The notes under the pieces were generated by a model. That model ran no database searches and was not told the origin of the DNA. It saw only the letters and a program-made list of their open reading frames with translations. A DNA stretch of 7,524 nt, from positions 1-7,524 of the forward strand of contig JANXXW010000553.1 in assembly GCA_025350425.1 (NCBI GenBank). The letters are read 5' to 3'. The stretch comes from Rhodospirillales bacterium. GTDB lineage: Bacteria; Pseudomonadota; Alphaproteobacteria; Acetobacterales; Acetobacteraceae. Of this stretch, positions 1 to 6,932 are shown one piece after another. Made by a program: the position numbers and the translations under genes. How positions within the stretch are numbered: the stretch's first letter is position 1; every line of letters starts with the position of its first letter.

Positions 1-482
1 CGCACGTCCAAAGCCGCGTCAGCCGATTCCTCGATCCCGCCGCCGGGGACAACTACCAGGTGAACCGCGCGCTCGAAGCCTTCGGCGCGGGCGGCCTGTT
101 CGGACGCGGGCCTGGCGAGGGCCACGTGAAGGACGTGCTGCCCGATGCGCACGCGGATTTCGTGTTTGCCGTCGCGGGCGAGGAATTCGGCTTGATTGTT
201 TGTATCCTGTTGCTTGGCGTGTTCGCCTTCATCGTGCTGCGCGGCCTGCTGTTGCTGGTGAAGGAGCACGACATGTTCGTGGTCCTGGCGGCCACCGGGC
301 TCGTCTCCAGCTTCGGTCTCCAGGCCTTCGTCAACATGGCCTCCACGCTGAAGCTGATCCCGACCAAGGGCATGACGCTGCCATTCGTCTCCTATGGCGG
401 CTCGTCGGTGATGGCGATCGCGCTGGCGATGGGGATGCTGCTGGCACTGACGCGCCGACGACATCAGGGCGAACTGCTATGA
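1..482 (+). CDS. ftsW: FtsW, septal peptidoglycan glycosyltransferase (C-terminal part, 5' truncated by window edge)
   Basis: SEDS-family integral membrane protein that polymerises lipid II into glycan strands at the division septum, working with the transpeptidase FtsI. The frame is open from base 3 and gives 159 codons before TGA at 480-482; the N-terminal half lies outside the window. The visible part starts in the large extracytoplasmic loop with RFLDP, GDNYQVNRALEAFG, GLFGRGPGEG and LPDAHADFVFAVAGEEFG, all strongly conserved in FtsW. Hydrophobic membrane segments follow at about 192-257, 273-344 and 369-449. The family signatures LIPTKGMTLPF and SYGGSS are present, and the protein ends in a short basic cytoplasmic tail (LTRRRHQGELL). 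An internal GTG at 60 is not the true start, because conserved FtsW sequence continues upstream of it. The stop overlaps the murG start by four bases (ATGA), the usual dcw arrangement. RodA is the close paralogue, but the neighbours make FtsW secure. Confidence 0.96.
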   Translation, partial: HVQSRVSRFLDPAAGDNYQVNRALEAFGAGGLFGRGPGEGHVKDVLPDAHADFVFAVAGEEFGLIVCILLLGVFAFIVLRGLLLLVKEHDMFVVLAATGLVSSFGLQAFVNMASTLKLIPTKGMTLPFVSYGGSSVMAIALAMGMLLALTRRRHQGELL

Positions 483-1522
483 ACGCCGTTGTGATCGCGG
501 CTGGTGGCACTGGCGGGCATTTCTTTCCCGCCGAGGCGCTGGCATCGGAGTTGCTGGGTCGCGGACATCGCGTGGCGCTGATGACGGACGCGCGCACCCA
601 GCCGAGTGCCGTCTTCACCGAACGCTACGTGCTGTCCGGCGCCGGCATCGCCGGGCGAGGCGTGGTGCGCGGCGCCAAGGCGATCGGCGCGCTGGCGATG
701 GGCACCGCTCAGGCGCGTCGGCTGCTGTCGCGCATCAAGCCGGCCGCGTTGGTCGGCTTCGGCGGCTATCCCTGCGTCGCCCCGGTCGCCGCGAGCAGGC
801 TTATGCGGCGGCGGCCTGCGATCGTGCTGCACGAACAGAACGCGGTGCTCGGCCGCGCCAACCGCGCATTGTCGCGCTTGGCCGACGTGCTGGCGACGAG
901 CTTCGCCGTGACATCGCGCGTGCCGCTCAGGGGCCGCGTGGAACTGACCGGTAACCCGGTGCGCCCCGCCATGTGCGCCAGTCCTTACCAACCGAACGGC
1001 CCTCTGCTGATCCTTGGCGGCTCGCTCGGCGCGCGCGTGTTCAGCGACGTGGTCCCTGCAGCGATGGCATTGCTGCCCGAGGCGATGCGGCGTCACGTGA
1101 TCCAGCAATGCCGCTCCGAGGATATGGCGCGGGTGCAGGCCGCCTATGACGGGTTCGGTATCGCGGTAAGACTGGCCCCGTTCTTCGCCGACGTCGCGGA
1201 TTTGCTACGCGACGCGGCTTTGGTGATCGCGCGCGCGGGCGCTTCTACAGTCGCCGAACTTGCCGTTGTCGGACGTCCGGCGATCCTGGTGCCATTGCCA
1301 AGCGCGATCGATGACCACCAGAGCGCCAACGCGCGGGCGCTGGACGGCGCGGTGGTGATCGCGCAATCCGACTTCACCGCGGAACGCCTCGCCGCCGAGT
1401 TGCTCGCATTGTTGGCCGACCCCGCGCTACGCGGCGTCAACGCCTGGCGTGCCGCCGCGTGCGGGCGCGCGGATGCGGCCTCCCGCCTGGCCGACCTCGT
1501 GCAACGGGAGATCGCGCGATGA
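479..1522 (+). CDS. murG: MurG, UDP-GlcNAc:lipid I N-acetylglucosaminyltransferase
   Basis: Peripheral inner-membrane GT28-family enzyme that transfers GlcNAc from UDP-GlcNAc to lipid I, making lipid II on the cytoplasmic face. The product is 347 residues, close to the roughly 355 of E. coli. The N-terminal Rossmann domain carries the glycine loop GGTGGHFFPA (residues 9-18) and HEQNAVLGRANR (from residue 118). GNPVRP (158-163) leads into the C-terminal nucleotide-sugar domain, which has the second glycine loop GGSLGAR (180-186). The UDP-GlcNAc-binding block RAGASTVAEL (252-261) includes Glu260, the likely ribose-contacting Glu, and is followed by GRPAILVPLP and DDHQSANA. The frame is open far upstream (from 200), but that stretch is ftsW coding sequence in another frame. 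ATG at 479 starts the conserved N-terminus and overlaps the ftsW stop. Only a weak AGGG (466-469) precedes it, so translation is probably coupled to ftsW. Confidence 0.97.
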   Translation: MNAVVIAAGGTGGHFFPAEALASELLGRGHRVALMTDARTQPSAVFTERYVLSGAGIAGRGVVRGAKAIGALAMGTAQARRLLSRIKPAALVGFGGYPCVAPVAASRLMRRRPAIVLHEQNAVLGRANRALSRLADVLATSFAVTSRVPLRGRVELTGNPVRPAMCASPYQPNGPLLILGGSLGARVFSDVVPAAMALLPEAMRRHVIQQCRSEDMARVQAAYDGFGIAVRLAPFFADVADLLRDAALVIARAGASTVAELAVVGRPAILVPLPSAIDDHQSANARALDGAVVIAQSDFTAERLAAELLALLADPALRGVNAWRAAACGRADAASRLADLVQREIAR

Positions 1523-2961
1523 GGGCGCTTCCACTCGACATCGGCATAATTCATTTCGTCGGCATCGGCGGCATCGGCATGTCGGGAATCGCCGAGGTGC
1601 TGCACACGCTCGGCTATGCCGTCCAGGGCAGCGACATCGCCGACAGCGCCAACGTAAAACGGCTGCGCGAGGTCGGCATTTCCGTTGTGGTCGGCCATGT
1701 CGCCGAAAACCTCGGCGCCGCGCGCGTGGTCGTCACATCGACTGCCGTGCGCGCTGACAACCCCGAGGTTTGCGCGGCACGCTCCAGGCTAATCCCGGTG
1801 GTACGCCGCGCGGAGATGCTGGCTGAGCTAATGCGGCTGCGCTGGTCTATCGCGGTCGGCGGCACGCATGGCAAGACCACCACGACGAGCCTCATCGCCT
1901 GCGTGCTGGAGACCGCCAAGCTCGACCCCACCGTCATCAACGGCGGCATCATCAACGCGTACGGCAGCAACACGCGCATGGGCTCCGGCGACTGGATGGT
2001 GGTCGAGGCGGACGAGAGCGACGGCAGCTTCCTGCGCCTGCCCGCGACCATCGCCGTCGTCACCAACATGGACCCCGAGCATCTCGACCATTGGGGCACG
2101 GCCGAGGCGATGACGGCGGGCTACGACCAGTTCGTGCAGAACATCCCGTTCTACGGTTTTGCGGTCCTGTGCATCGACCATCCAGCGGTGCAGCAGATGA
2201 TCCCTCGCCTGTCCGACCGCCGCATCATCACCTACGGTTTCTCGCCGCAGGCCGACATACGCGGCGAACGCCTCATCATGGATCGCATGGGCGCCACCTT
2301 CGAGGTCACTATCGCAGACCGCTCGCGCAGCGGGCGCAGCCGCACGACGGCGCCGTTCCGCCTGCCTATGCTGGGCCAGCACAACGTGTCCAACGCGCTC
2401 GCCGCCATCGCCATCGGCATCGAGATGGAAGTAGACGACGCTACGTTGCGGAGCGCCTTGGCGTCGTTCCGCGGCGTCAAGCGGCGCTTCACCAAAACCG
2501 GCGAGTCCGGCGGGATTACGGTGATCGATGATTATGGCCATCACCCCGTCGAGATCGCCGCCGTGCTGAAGGCGGCACGCCAGGCCGGCGCGCGCGACGT
2601 GGTGGCCGTCGTGCAGCCGCATCGCTACTCACGGCTGGAATCGTTGTTCGAGGAATTCTGCACCTGCATGAACGACGCCGGAACGGTGATCGTGGCCGAT
2701 GTCTACGCGGCGGGCGAGCAGGCGATCCCCGGCATCACGCGCGATGCGCTGGTGGAGGGATTGCGCGCGCGCGGGCATCGCAGCGTGGTGCCGCTGAGCG
2801 ATCCCGCCCACCTCGCGGAAATGGTCAGCGCCATAGCGCGCAACGGCGACTTTGTTGTGTGCCTCGGTGCCGGCAACATCACGCAGTGGGCGACTTCCCT
2901 GCCTGGGCAACTCGCTGAGTTGCAGGCGGGATCTCAGCGCCGCACGGGAGGGAGCGCATGA
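1519..2961 (+). CDS. murC: MurC, UDP-N-acetylmuramate--L-alanine ligase
   Basis: Cytoplasmic ATP-dependent Mur ligase that adds L-Ala to UDP-MurNAc, the first step of stem-peptide assembly. The product is 480 residues, normal for MurC. The N-terminal domain binds UDP-MurNAc through HFVGIGGIGMSG (12-23), followed by LGYAVQGSD. The central ATPase domain has the P-loop GGTHGKTTTT (114-123), with Lys119 and the phosphate-binding Thr residues, then EADESDGSF (163-171), NMDPEHLDHWG (183-193) and HNVSNALAAIAIG. The C-terminal domain has DDYGHHPVEI (337-346) and QPHRYSR (366-372), typical of MurC rather than MurD/E/F, then DVYAAGEQAIPGI and LGAGNITQWA. The ATG at 1519 overlaps the murG stop (ATGA) and has GGGAG at 1506-1510, eight bases upstream. 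Upstream in-frame codons fall inside the conserved end of murG, so they are not used as the start. All catalytic motifs appear intact. Confidence 0.97.
   Translation: MRALPLDIGIIHFVGIGGIGMSGIAEVLHTLGYAVQGSDIADSANVKRLREVGISVVVGHVAENLGAARVVVTSTAVRADNPEVCAARSRLIPVVRRAEMLAELMRLRWSIAVGGTHGKTTTTSLIACVLETAKLDPTVINGGIINAYGSNTRMGSGDWMVVEADESDGSFLRLPATIAVVTNMDPEHLDHWGTAEAMTAGYDQFVQNIPFYGFAVLCIDHPAVQQMIPRLSDRRIITYGFSPQADIRGERLIMDRMGATFEVTIADRSRSGRSRTTAPFRLPMLGQHNVSNALAAIAIGIEMEVDDATLRSALASFRGVKRRFTKTGESGGITVIDDYGHHPVEIAAVLKAARQAGARDVVAVVQPHRYSRLESLFEEFCTCMNDAGTVIVADVYAAGEQAIPGITRDALVEGLRARGHRSVVPLSDPAHLAEMVSAIARNGDFVVCLGAGNITQWATSLPGQLAELQAGSQRRTGGSA
2946..2954 (+). promoter_or_regulatory. Shine-Dalgarno sequence of murB
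   Basis: GGGAGGGAG inside the last codons of murC contains the consensus GGAGG (2947-2951). It lies 6 bases from the ATG at 2958 and 9 bases from the next ATG at 2961. It is the strongest ribosome binding site in the window and supports a murB start at one of these two adjacent ATGs, but cannot choose between them. Confidence 0.7.
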
Positions 2962-3860
2962 TGGCGCACCTCGCCGATGCACTGCCGACCCTGCGCGGCC
3001 GGGTGCAGGCCAGCGCGCCGCTTGGCCCGATCACGTGGTTTCGCGTCGGCGGCCCGGCCGAGGCGCTGGTCAAGCCGTCGAGCACCCGCGACCTCGCAAG
3101 TTTCCTGCACGCGTTGCCGGATGAAATCCCCGTGGTGACCATCGGGGCCGCTTCCAACCTGATCGTGCGCGACGGCGGCGTGCAGGGTGTGGTGGTGAAG
3201 CTCGCGCGCGGGTTCAACGAGATCTCCGTCGACGGAGACCACGTAACCGCCGGCGCAGGTGCGCTCGACCTGACCGTCGCCGAGCACGCGGCGGCGGCCG
3301 GGATCGCCGGGCTGGAGTTCCTGTCGGGTATTCCCGGTACTATCGGCGGCGCGGTCGCGATGAACGCCGGGGCCTATGGCGGAGAAATCGCCGAGTGCCT
3401 GAATTGGGTGGAAATCGTGACGCGGGCTGGCGAGATCGTGCGCCTTCCGGTCGCTCAACTCGCCTTCGGCTATCGCCATTCCACGCTACCTCCCGGCGCG
3501 GTCGTCGTGCGCGCCCAGCTACGCGGCCGTCATGGCGACACCACCGCTATCGCGCAGCGCATGGGCGAAATCCGCGCGAGCCGTGAGGCGACGCAGCCTG
3601 TGCGGGCGCGCACGGGCGGCTCCACCTTCCGTAACCCCGACGACATGAAGGCATGGGAACTCATTGATGCCGCCGGATGCCGTGGTCTGGTGCGCGGGGG
3701 CGCGCAGGTGAGCGAGAAGCACTGTAACTTCCTGCTTAACACCGGCGCCGCGACCGCAGCCGATATCGAAGACCTTGGCGAGGAAGTCCGGGTGCGGGTG
3801 CGCGAGGCAAGCGGCGTGTCGCTGCAGTGGGAGATCAAGCGCATCGGTGTTCCCGCATGA
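2958..3860 (+). CDS. murB: MurB, UDP-N-acetylenolpyruvoylglucosamine reductase
   Basis: Cytoplasmic FAD-dependent enzyme that reduces UDP-GlcNAc-enolpyruvate to UDP-MurNAc with NADPH, supplying the MurC substrate. The product is 300 residues, the size of the shorter type II MurB. The FAD-binding N-terminal half has TWFRVGGPAEALV, IGAASNLIVRDGGVQGVVVKL and GLEFLSGIPGTIGGAVAMNAGAYGGE. The C-terminal substrate domain has FGYRHS, then TGGSTFRNP, whose Ser in GSTFRNP is the proton donor in the family. It continues with AWELIDAAGCRG, SEKHCNFLLNTG and a final LQWEIKRIG containing the conserved catalytic Glu. Two adjacent ATGs (2958 and 2961) are possible starts. The first overlaps the murC stop as ATGA, and a strong GGAGG precedes both. 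A murB between murC and ddl is the usual alphaproteobacterial arrangement; enterobacteria keep murB elsewhere. Confidence 0.97.
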   Translation: MMAHLADALPTLRGRVQASAPLGPITWFRVGGPAEALVKPSSTRDLASFLHALPDEIPVVTIGAASNLIVRDGGVQGVVVKLARGFNEISVDGDHVTAGAGALDLTVAEHAAAAGIAGLEFLSGIPGTIGGAVAMNAGAYGGEIAECLNWVEIVTRAGEIVRLPVAQLAFGYRHSTLPPGAVVVRAQLRGRHGDTTAIAQRMGEIRASREATQPVRARTGGSTFRNPDDMKAWELIDAAGCRGLVRGGAQVSEKHCNFLLNTGAATAADIEDLGEEVRVRVREASGVSLQWEIKRIGVPA

Positions 3861-4774
3861 CGACGGTAGCGGTCCTGTATGGCGGCATCTCGGCCGAACG
3901 CGAGGTGAGTCTTTCCTCAGGCCGCCAGGTCATCATCGCCTTGCGCGAGGCCGGCTATGTCGTGACGCCGATCGATGTCGGCCCCGACCTGCGCGTGACA
4001 TTGGCAGCACTCGACCCGAAGCCGGACGCCGTGTTTAACGCGCTCCACGGACGCTTCGGCGAGGATGGCGCAATCCAGGGTGTGCTCGATTGGCTGGGCA
4101 TTCCCTACACGCATTCCGGCGTGCGCGCCTCGGCGCTGGCCATGGACAAAGCAGCGGCCAAGGCCATGTTCTCGGCTGCCGGATTGCCGGTCGCGCGTGG
4201 CGCCGTCATGGATGTTGCGGCTTTGGAGCACGCCGATCCCATGCCTCTGCCCTACGTGGTCAAACCGGTCAACGAGGGCTCCTCGGTTGGCGTAGAGATC
4301 ATGCGCGTCGGTAATAACCGCCGCGCCCAGGTCGCGGCCGGATGGAAGTTCGGACCGGAGGCGATGGTCGAGGAATACATCCCCGGCCGTGAACTGACCG
4401 TCGCCGTCATGGGGGATCGCGCGCTGGCCGTGACCGAGATCGCGTCCATGCATGGCTTCTACGATTACGACGCTAAATACGTGGAGGGGGGATCGTCCCA
4501 CGTGATCCCCGCCAAGGTGCATCCCGAGACCTACGCGAGGGCGCTCGATATGGCGCTCGCGGCGCATCGGGCACTCGGTTGCCGGGGCGCCACGCGTTCG
4601 GATTTCCGCTACGACGACACGAACGGCGAACCGGGCCGCCTCGTGCTGCTCGAGGTGAACACACAGCCTGGTCTGACACCGACATCACTGTTGCCGGAAC
4701 AGGCGGCGCATCATGGCATGAGCTTCCCGCAGCTTTGCGCCTGGATGGTGGAGAACGCGACATGCCGCGCGTGA
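3857..4774 (+). CDS. ddl: D-alanine--D-alanine ligase (Ddl, DdlB type)
   Basis: Cytoplasmic ATP-grasp enzyme that joins two D-Ala molecules; MurF then adds the dipeptide to the precursor. The product is 305 residues, against 306 for E. coli DdlB. The N-terminal D-Ala-binding motif is GGISAEREVSLSSG (9-22), followed by ALHGRFGEDGAIQG and YTHSGVRASALAMDK. The ATP-grasp domain has YVVKPVNEGSSVG and EYIPGRELTVAV. The omega loop YDYDAKY (202-208) has Tyr208 where D-Ala-D-Ala ligases carry Tyr; D-Ala-D-Lac ligases differ there. Metal ligands are Asp249, Glu266 and Asn268 (LLEVNTQPG). The loop between Asp249 and Glu266 is about four residues longer than in E. coli. ATG at 3857 overlaps the murB stop and begins the conserved strand; the next upstream in-frame ATG lies within murB. 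No convincing Shine-Dalgarno sequence precedes it, so translation is probably coupled to murB. Confidence 0.97.
   Translation: MTTVAVLYGGISAEREVSLSSGRQVIIALREAGYVVTPIDVGPDLRVTLAALDPKPDAVFNALHGRFGEDGAIQGVLDWLGIPYTHSGVRASALAMDKAAAKAMFSAAGLPVARGAVMDVAALEHADPMPLPYVVKPVNEGSSVGVEIMRVGNNRRAQVAAGWKFGPEAMVEEYIPGRELTVAVMGDRALAVTEIASMHGFYDYDAKYVEGGSSHVIPAKVHPETYARALDMALAAHRALGCRGATRSDFRYDDTNGEPGRLVLLEVNTQPGLTPTSLLPEQAAHHGMSFPQLCAWMVENATCRA
4750..4753 (+). promoter_or_regulatory. Shine-Dalgarno sequence of ftsQ
   Basis: GGAG within the last codons of ddl lies eight bases before the ATG at 4762. It favours this ATG over the in-frame GTG at 4771, which would form a GTGA overlap with the ddl stop. Confidence 0.55.
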
Positions 4775-5640
4775 AGCGAATCGTCGTGCCACCCGCCCCG
4801 TCGCGGATGCCGGACCGGCCGGGCCGCTGGAAGCTGCTGGTAAGGCGGCAACGCCGGCTTGTCAGGCCGGCGGTGCTGGGTGTCGCAGGGCTTTGCGTGA
4901 TCGGCGCGTTCGGCCTCATCGTACGCACAGAAAGTCGTGGCGTGCCGTTCGGTGAGCGTGTGGGAAATGCTACCGCTGAACTCGGATTGCGTGTGCGCAA
5001 CATCGTGTTCGAGGGCCGGGAAAAGACACCCGAGGTATTGCTGCGCGCCGCCATGGGCGTGTCGCGCGGCGACCCTATTCTGGGCTTCTCGGTGAAGGAC
5101 GCGCGCGCGCGGATCGAGAAGCTGACCTGGGTGCAGAGCGCCACCGTCGAGCGCCGTCTACCGGATCTCATCGTAGTCCAACTGGTTGAACGCGCGCCGT
5201 TCGCGGTATGGCAGAACGAGGGTAAGTTTGTATTGATCGACCGTGCCGGCGAACTGGTGGCGGATCAGAATGTGGCCCTGTTCGCGAAGGAATTGCCGTT
5301 GCTGGTCGGTGCCGGCGCGCCCCAGGCGGCAGCGACTTTGGTTACCGCGTTGAACACGCAACCGGCGATGCGGTCGCGCATGATCGCCGCCGTGCGCGTA
5401 GGCCAACGGCGTTGGAATCTGCACATGAACAATGGCGGTGACGTAATGCTGCCTGAAGGACAGGAAACCGTCGGGCTGGCACGACTGGCGTTGTTGCAAA
5501 CGCAGTATTCGGTACTTGATCGGCCGCTGCAAACCATCGATCTGCGTGCGCCCGACCGGCTCGTGCTGCGTCCCGTCCCCGAAAAGACATTTGACCAGAA
5601 GACCGATCCGACCAAACCGCCCATCAGGAAGCCGACATGA
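4762..5640 (+). CDS. ftsQ: FtsQ, cell division protein (bitopic, POTRA domain)
   Basis: Single-pass inner-membrane divisome protein that links early and late division proteins; in E. coli it works with FtsB and FtsL. The product is 292 residues. It has a basic cytoplasmic N-terminus (MPRVKRIVVPP; RRQRRLVR at 28-35), one membrane helix at about 37-54, then a periplasmic part. A POTRA-like domain spans roughly 78-146: VRNIVFEGREKT, LLRAAMGVSRGDPILGF, ARIEKLTWVQSATVERRLPD, VERAPFAVWQ. The FtsQ domain follows, with FVLIDRAGELV, RRWNLHMNNGGDVMLPEG, LARLALLQ and IDLRAPDRLVLRPVP. The tail from about 275 is Pro/Lys-rich and probably disordered. ATG at 4762 overlaps ddl by 13 bases and is supported by GGAG at 4750-4753; GTG at 4771 is a possible alternative. 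The frame is open further upstream, but that stretch is ddl coding sequence. FtsQ sequences diverge widely, so the call rests on the domain pattern plus position between ddl and ftsA. Confidence 0.95.
   Translation: MPRVKRIVVPPAPSRMPDRPGRWKLLVRRQRRLVRPAVLGVAGLCVIGAFGLIVRTESRGVPFGERVGNATAELGLRVRNIVFEGREKTPEVLLRAAMGVSRGDPILGFSVKDARARIEKLTWVQSATVERRLPDLIVVQLVERAPFAVWQNEGKFVLIDRAGELVADQNVALFAKELPLLVGAGAPQAAATLVTALNTQPAMRSRMIAAVRVGQRRWNLHMNNGGDVMLPEGQETVGLARLALLQTQYSVLDRPLQTIDLRAPDRLVLRPVPEKTFDQKTDPTKPPIRKPT
5626..5630 (+). promoter_or_regulatory. Shine-Dalgarno sequence of ftsA
   Basis: AGGAA within the end of ftsQ lies six bases before ATG 5637. It supports this start, although a second in-frame ATG sits two codons later at 5643. 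Confidence 0.5.
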
Positions 5641-6932
5641 ACATGTCCAGCCGTATCCTGCCTCCGATGCAACCGTCGCCGGAGCTTCCACGCTTCCGCC
5701 CGCGCCAGTCGGGGGCGTTTGGTGTGCTGGATATCGGCACCAGCAAGATCGTGTGCGTGATAGGTCGCTGCGAATCGGATGGCAGCGTGCGGGTGCTCGG
5801 CCTTGGCTGGCAAAAGGGCGACGGCGTGCGCGCAGGCGGGATTATCGACATCGAGCGCGCGGAACGCGTCATCCGTGCGGCTGTCGGCGCTGCCGAGGAA
5901 CAAGCTGACACGCGGCTGCGGTCCGTCACCGTCAACCTTTCATGCGGTGTTCCCGAAAGCCGACTGTTCAACGTGCAGTGGCCGGTCGGCGGACGCGCTG
6001 TGACCGATGCCGACATCCGCCGCGTACTGATCGAGGGACGCTCGCGCGCGATCAGCGAGGGCCGCGAGATCATTCACGCGATGCCGCTGTCCTTCGCAGC
6101 CGACGAGGAGACTGGCGTCAACGATCCTCGTGGCCTGCATTGCGACACGCTCACCGCGCGCTTGCATGTGGTGGACGCGGTGCAGACGGCACTCCGCACG
6201 CTAGGCGCCTGCATGGCGCGCTGCGATCTTGACATCAACGAACTCGTCTCATCGCCGATGGCGGCTGGACTATCTACGCTGGTCGAGGACGAACGGCTGC
6301 TAGGCGCCACCGTGCTCGACATGGGCGGTGGCACCACAGGTATGGCGGTGTTCGCGGAAGGACACCTGTTGCACACGACGCAGTTGCCGATCGGCGGGGT
6401 GCATGTCACCAGCGACATCGCCCGCGTGCTCTCCACCCCGATTGCCCACGCCGAACGTTTGAAGACGCTGTACGGCAGCGCGCAGTCCAGCCCCGACGAC
6501 GACCGCGAGATGCTGCCTGTGCCGCTCGTCGGCGAGGAGGAGCATCAGATCGCGAAAGTGCCGCGCAGCATGGTGGTGAACATCATCCGCCCGCGCCTGG
6601 AGGAGACGTTCGAGATGGTGAAAGAGCGCATCGAGGGTTCGGGTCTCGGCCGTGCCGCCGGAACACGCGTGGTGCTCACGGGCGGCGCCAGCCAGCTGAA
6701 CGGCGTGCGCGAGATGGCAACGCGGATCCTTGGCCGCCAGGTGCGCCTTGGCCGTCCCGCCGCGCCGCGCGGGTTGCCAGACTCCGCATCCGGCCCCGCT
6801 TTCGCCACCGTCGTCGGCCTGCTCAACTGGGCAGCTGGCGAGGGGCGCGGGGTGCTGGATATCGACATCGAGACCGAACGCGGCGGCGGGTTGCTGCGAC
6901 GCGTCGTGAATTTCTTGCGGGAGCGCGTCTGA
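5637..6932 (+). CDS. ftsA: FtsA, actin-like membrane anchor of the Z ring
   Basis: Cytoplasmic actin-fold ATPase that binds the FtsZ tail, tethers FtsZ filaments to the inner membrane and helps recruit later divisome proteins. The product is 431 residues, in the usual range. About 28 Pro/Arg-rich residues precede the phosphate-1 motif GVLDIGTSK (29-37), a longer lead than in E. coli FtsA. The FtsA-specific 1C region follows, including VNLSCGVPESR and REIIHAMPLSFAADEETGVNDPRG. Phosphate-2 is VLDMGGGTTG (226-235), then LPIGGVHVTSDIA. The adenosine motif is VVLTGGASQL (from 346). The C-terminus GGLLRRVVNFLRERV is a basic amphipathic helix, matching the FtsA membrane-targeting sequence. ATG at 5637 overlaps the ftsQ stop (ATGA) and has AGGAA upstream; ATG 5643 is an alternative two codons on. 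All nucleotide-binding motifs are intact. Confidence 0.97.
   Translation: MNMSSRILPPMQPSPELPRFRPRQSGAFGVLDIGTSKIVCVIGRCESDGSVRVLGLGWQKGDGVRAGGIIDIERAERVIRAAVGAAEEQADTRLRSVTVNLSCGVPESRLFNVQWPVGGRAVTDADIRRVLIEGRSRAISEGREIIHAMPLSFAADEETGVNDPRGLHCDTLTARLHVVDAVQTALRTLGACMARCDLDINELVSSPMAAGLSTLVEDERLLGATVLDMGGGTTGMAVFAEGHLLHTTQLPIGGVHVTSDIARVLSTPIAHAERLKTLYGSAQSSPDDDREMLPVPLVGEEEHQIAKVPRSMVVNIIRPRLEETFEMVKERIEGSGLGRAAGTRVVLTGGASQLNGVREMATRILGRQVRLGRPAAPRGLPDSASGPAFATVVGLLNWAAGEGRGVLDIDIETERGGGLLRRVVNFLRERV
6919..6923 (+). promoter_or_regulatory. Possible Shine-Dalgarno sequence for the ftsA-ftsZ junction frame
   Basis: GGGAG in the last codons of ftsA lies eight bases before an ATG at 6932 that overlaps the ftsA stop. 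The sequence and spacing resemble those in front of murC. It could be chance, since this stretch also encodes conserved FtsA C-terminal residues. Confidence 0.3.

Noticed and set aside
200..478. In-frame extension upstream of murG ATG 479 (93 codons)
   Set aside because: It is the ftsW gene read in another frame, very Arg-rich, and the conserved MurG N-terminus starts at 479.
1561..1580. Tandem GGCATCGGC repeat near the murC start
   Set aside because: It encodes the conserved GIGGIGM nucleotide-substrate loop; the repeat reflects the protein motif.
1828..2622. Long open frame of 264 codons on the minus strand opposite murC
   Set aside because: It lies antisense to conserved MurC motifs, has a His/Arg/Gly-rich composition and matches no family I know. 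Such frames are expected opposite GC-rich genes. The same holds for the minus-strand frames at 464-1108 and 4473-5171.
3128..3147. Hairpin CCCCGTGG / CCA(T)CGGGG in murB
   Set aside because: It lies within conserved coding sequence (IPVVTIGA), has a bulge, and has no T-run or nearby gene end to make it a terminator.
4579..4761. In-frame extension upstream of ftsQ ATG 4762
   Set aside because: It overlaps conserved ddl coding sequence including the metal-binding motif. FtsQ needs only a short basic N-terminus, and a ribosome binding site supports 4762.
4771..4773. GTG as an alternative ftsQ start forming a GTGA overlap with the ddl stop
   Set aside because: It is possible, but ATG 4762 has GGAG at good spacing; nothing points to the GTG beyond the overlap itself.
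5100..5111. Alternating CG run of 12 bases (possible Z-DNA)
   Set aside because: It encodes Ala/Arg codons in ftsQ, and such runs recur in this GC-rich window (for example near 2764), so codon bias explains it.
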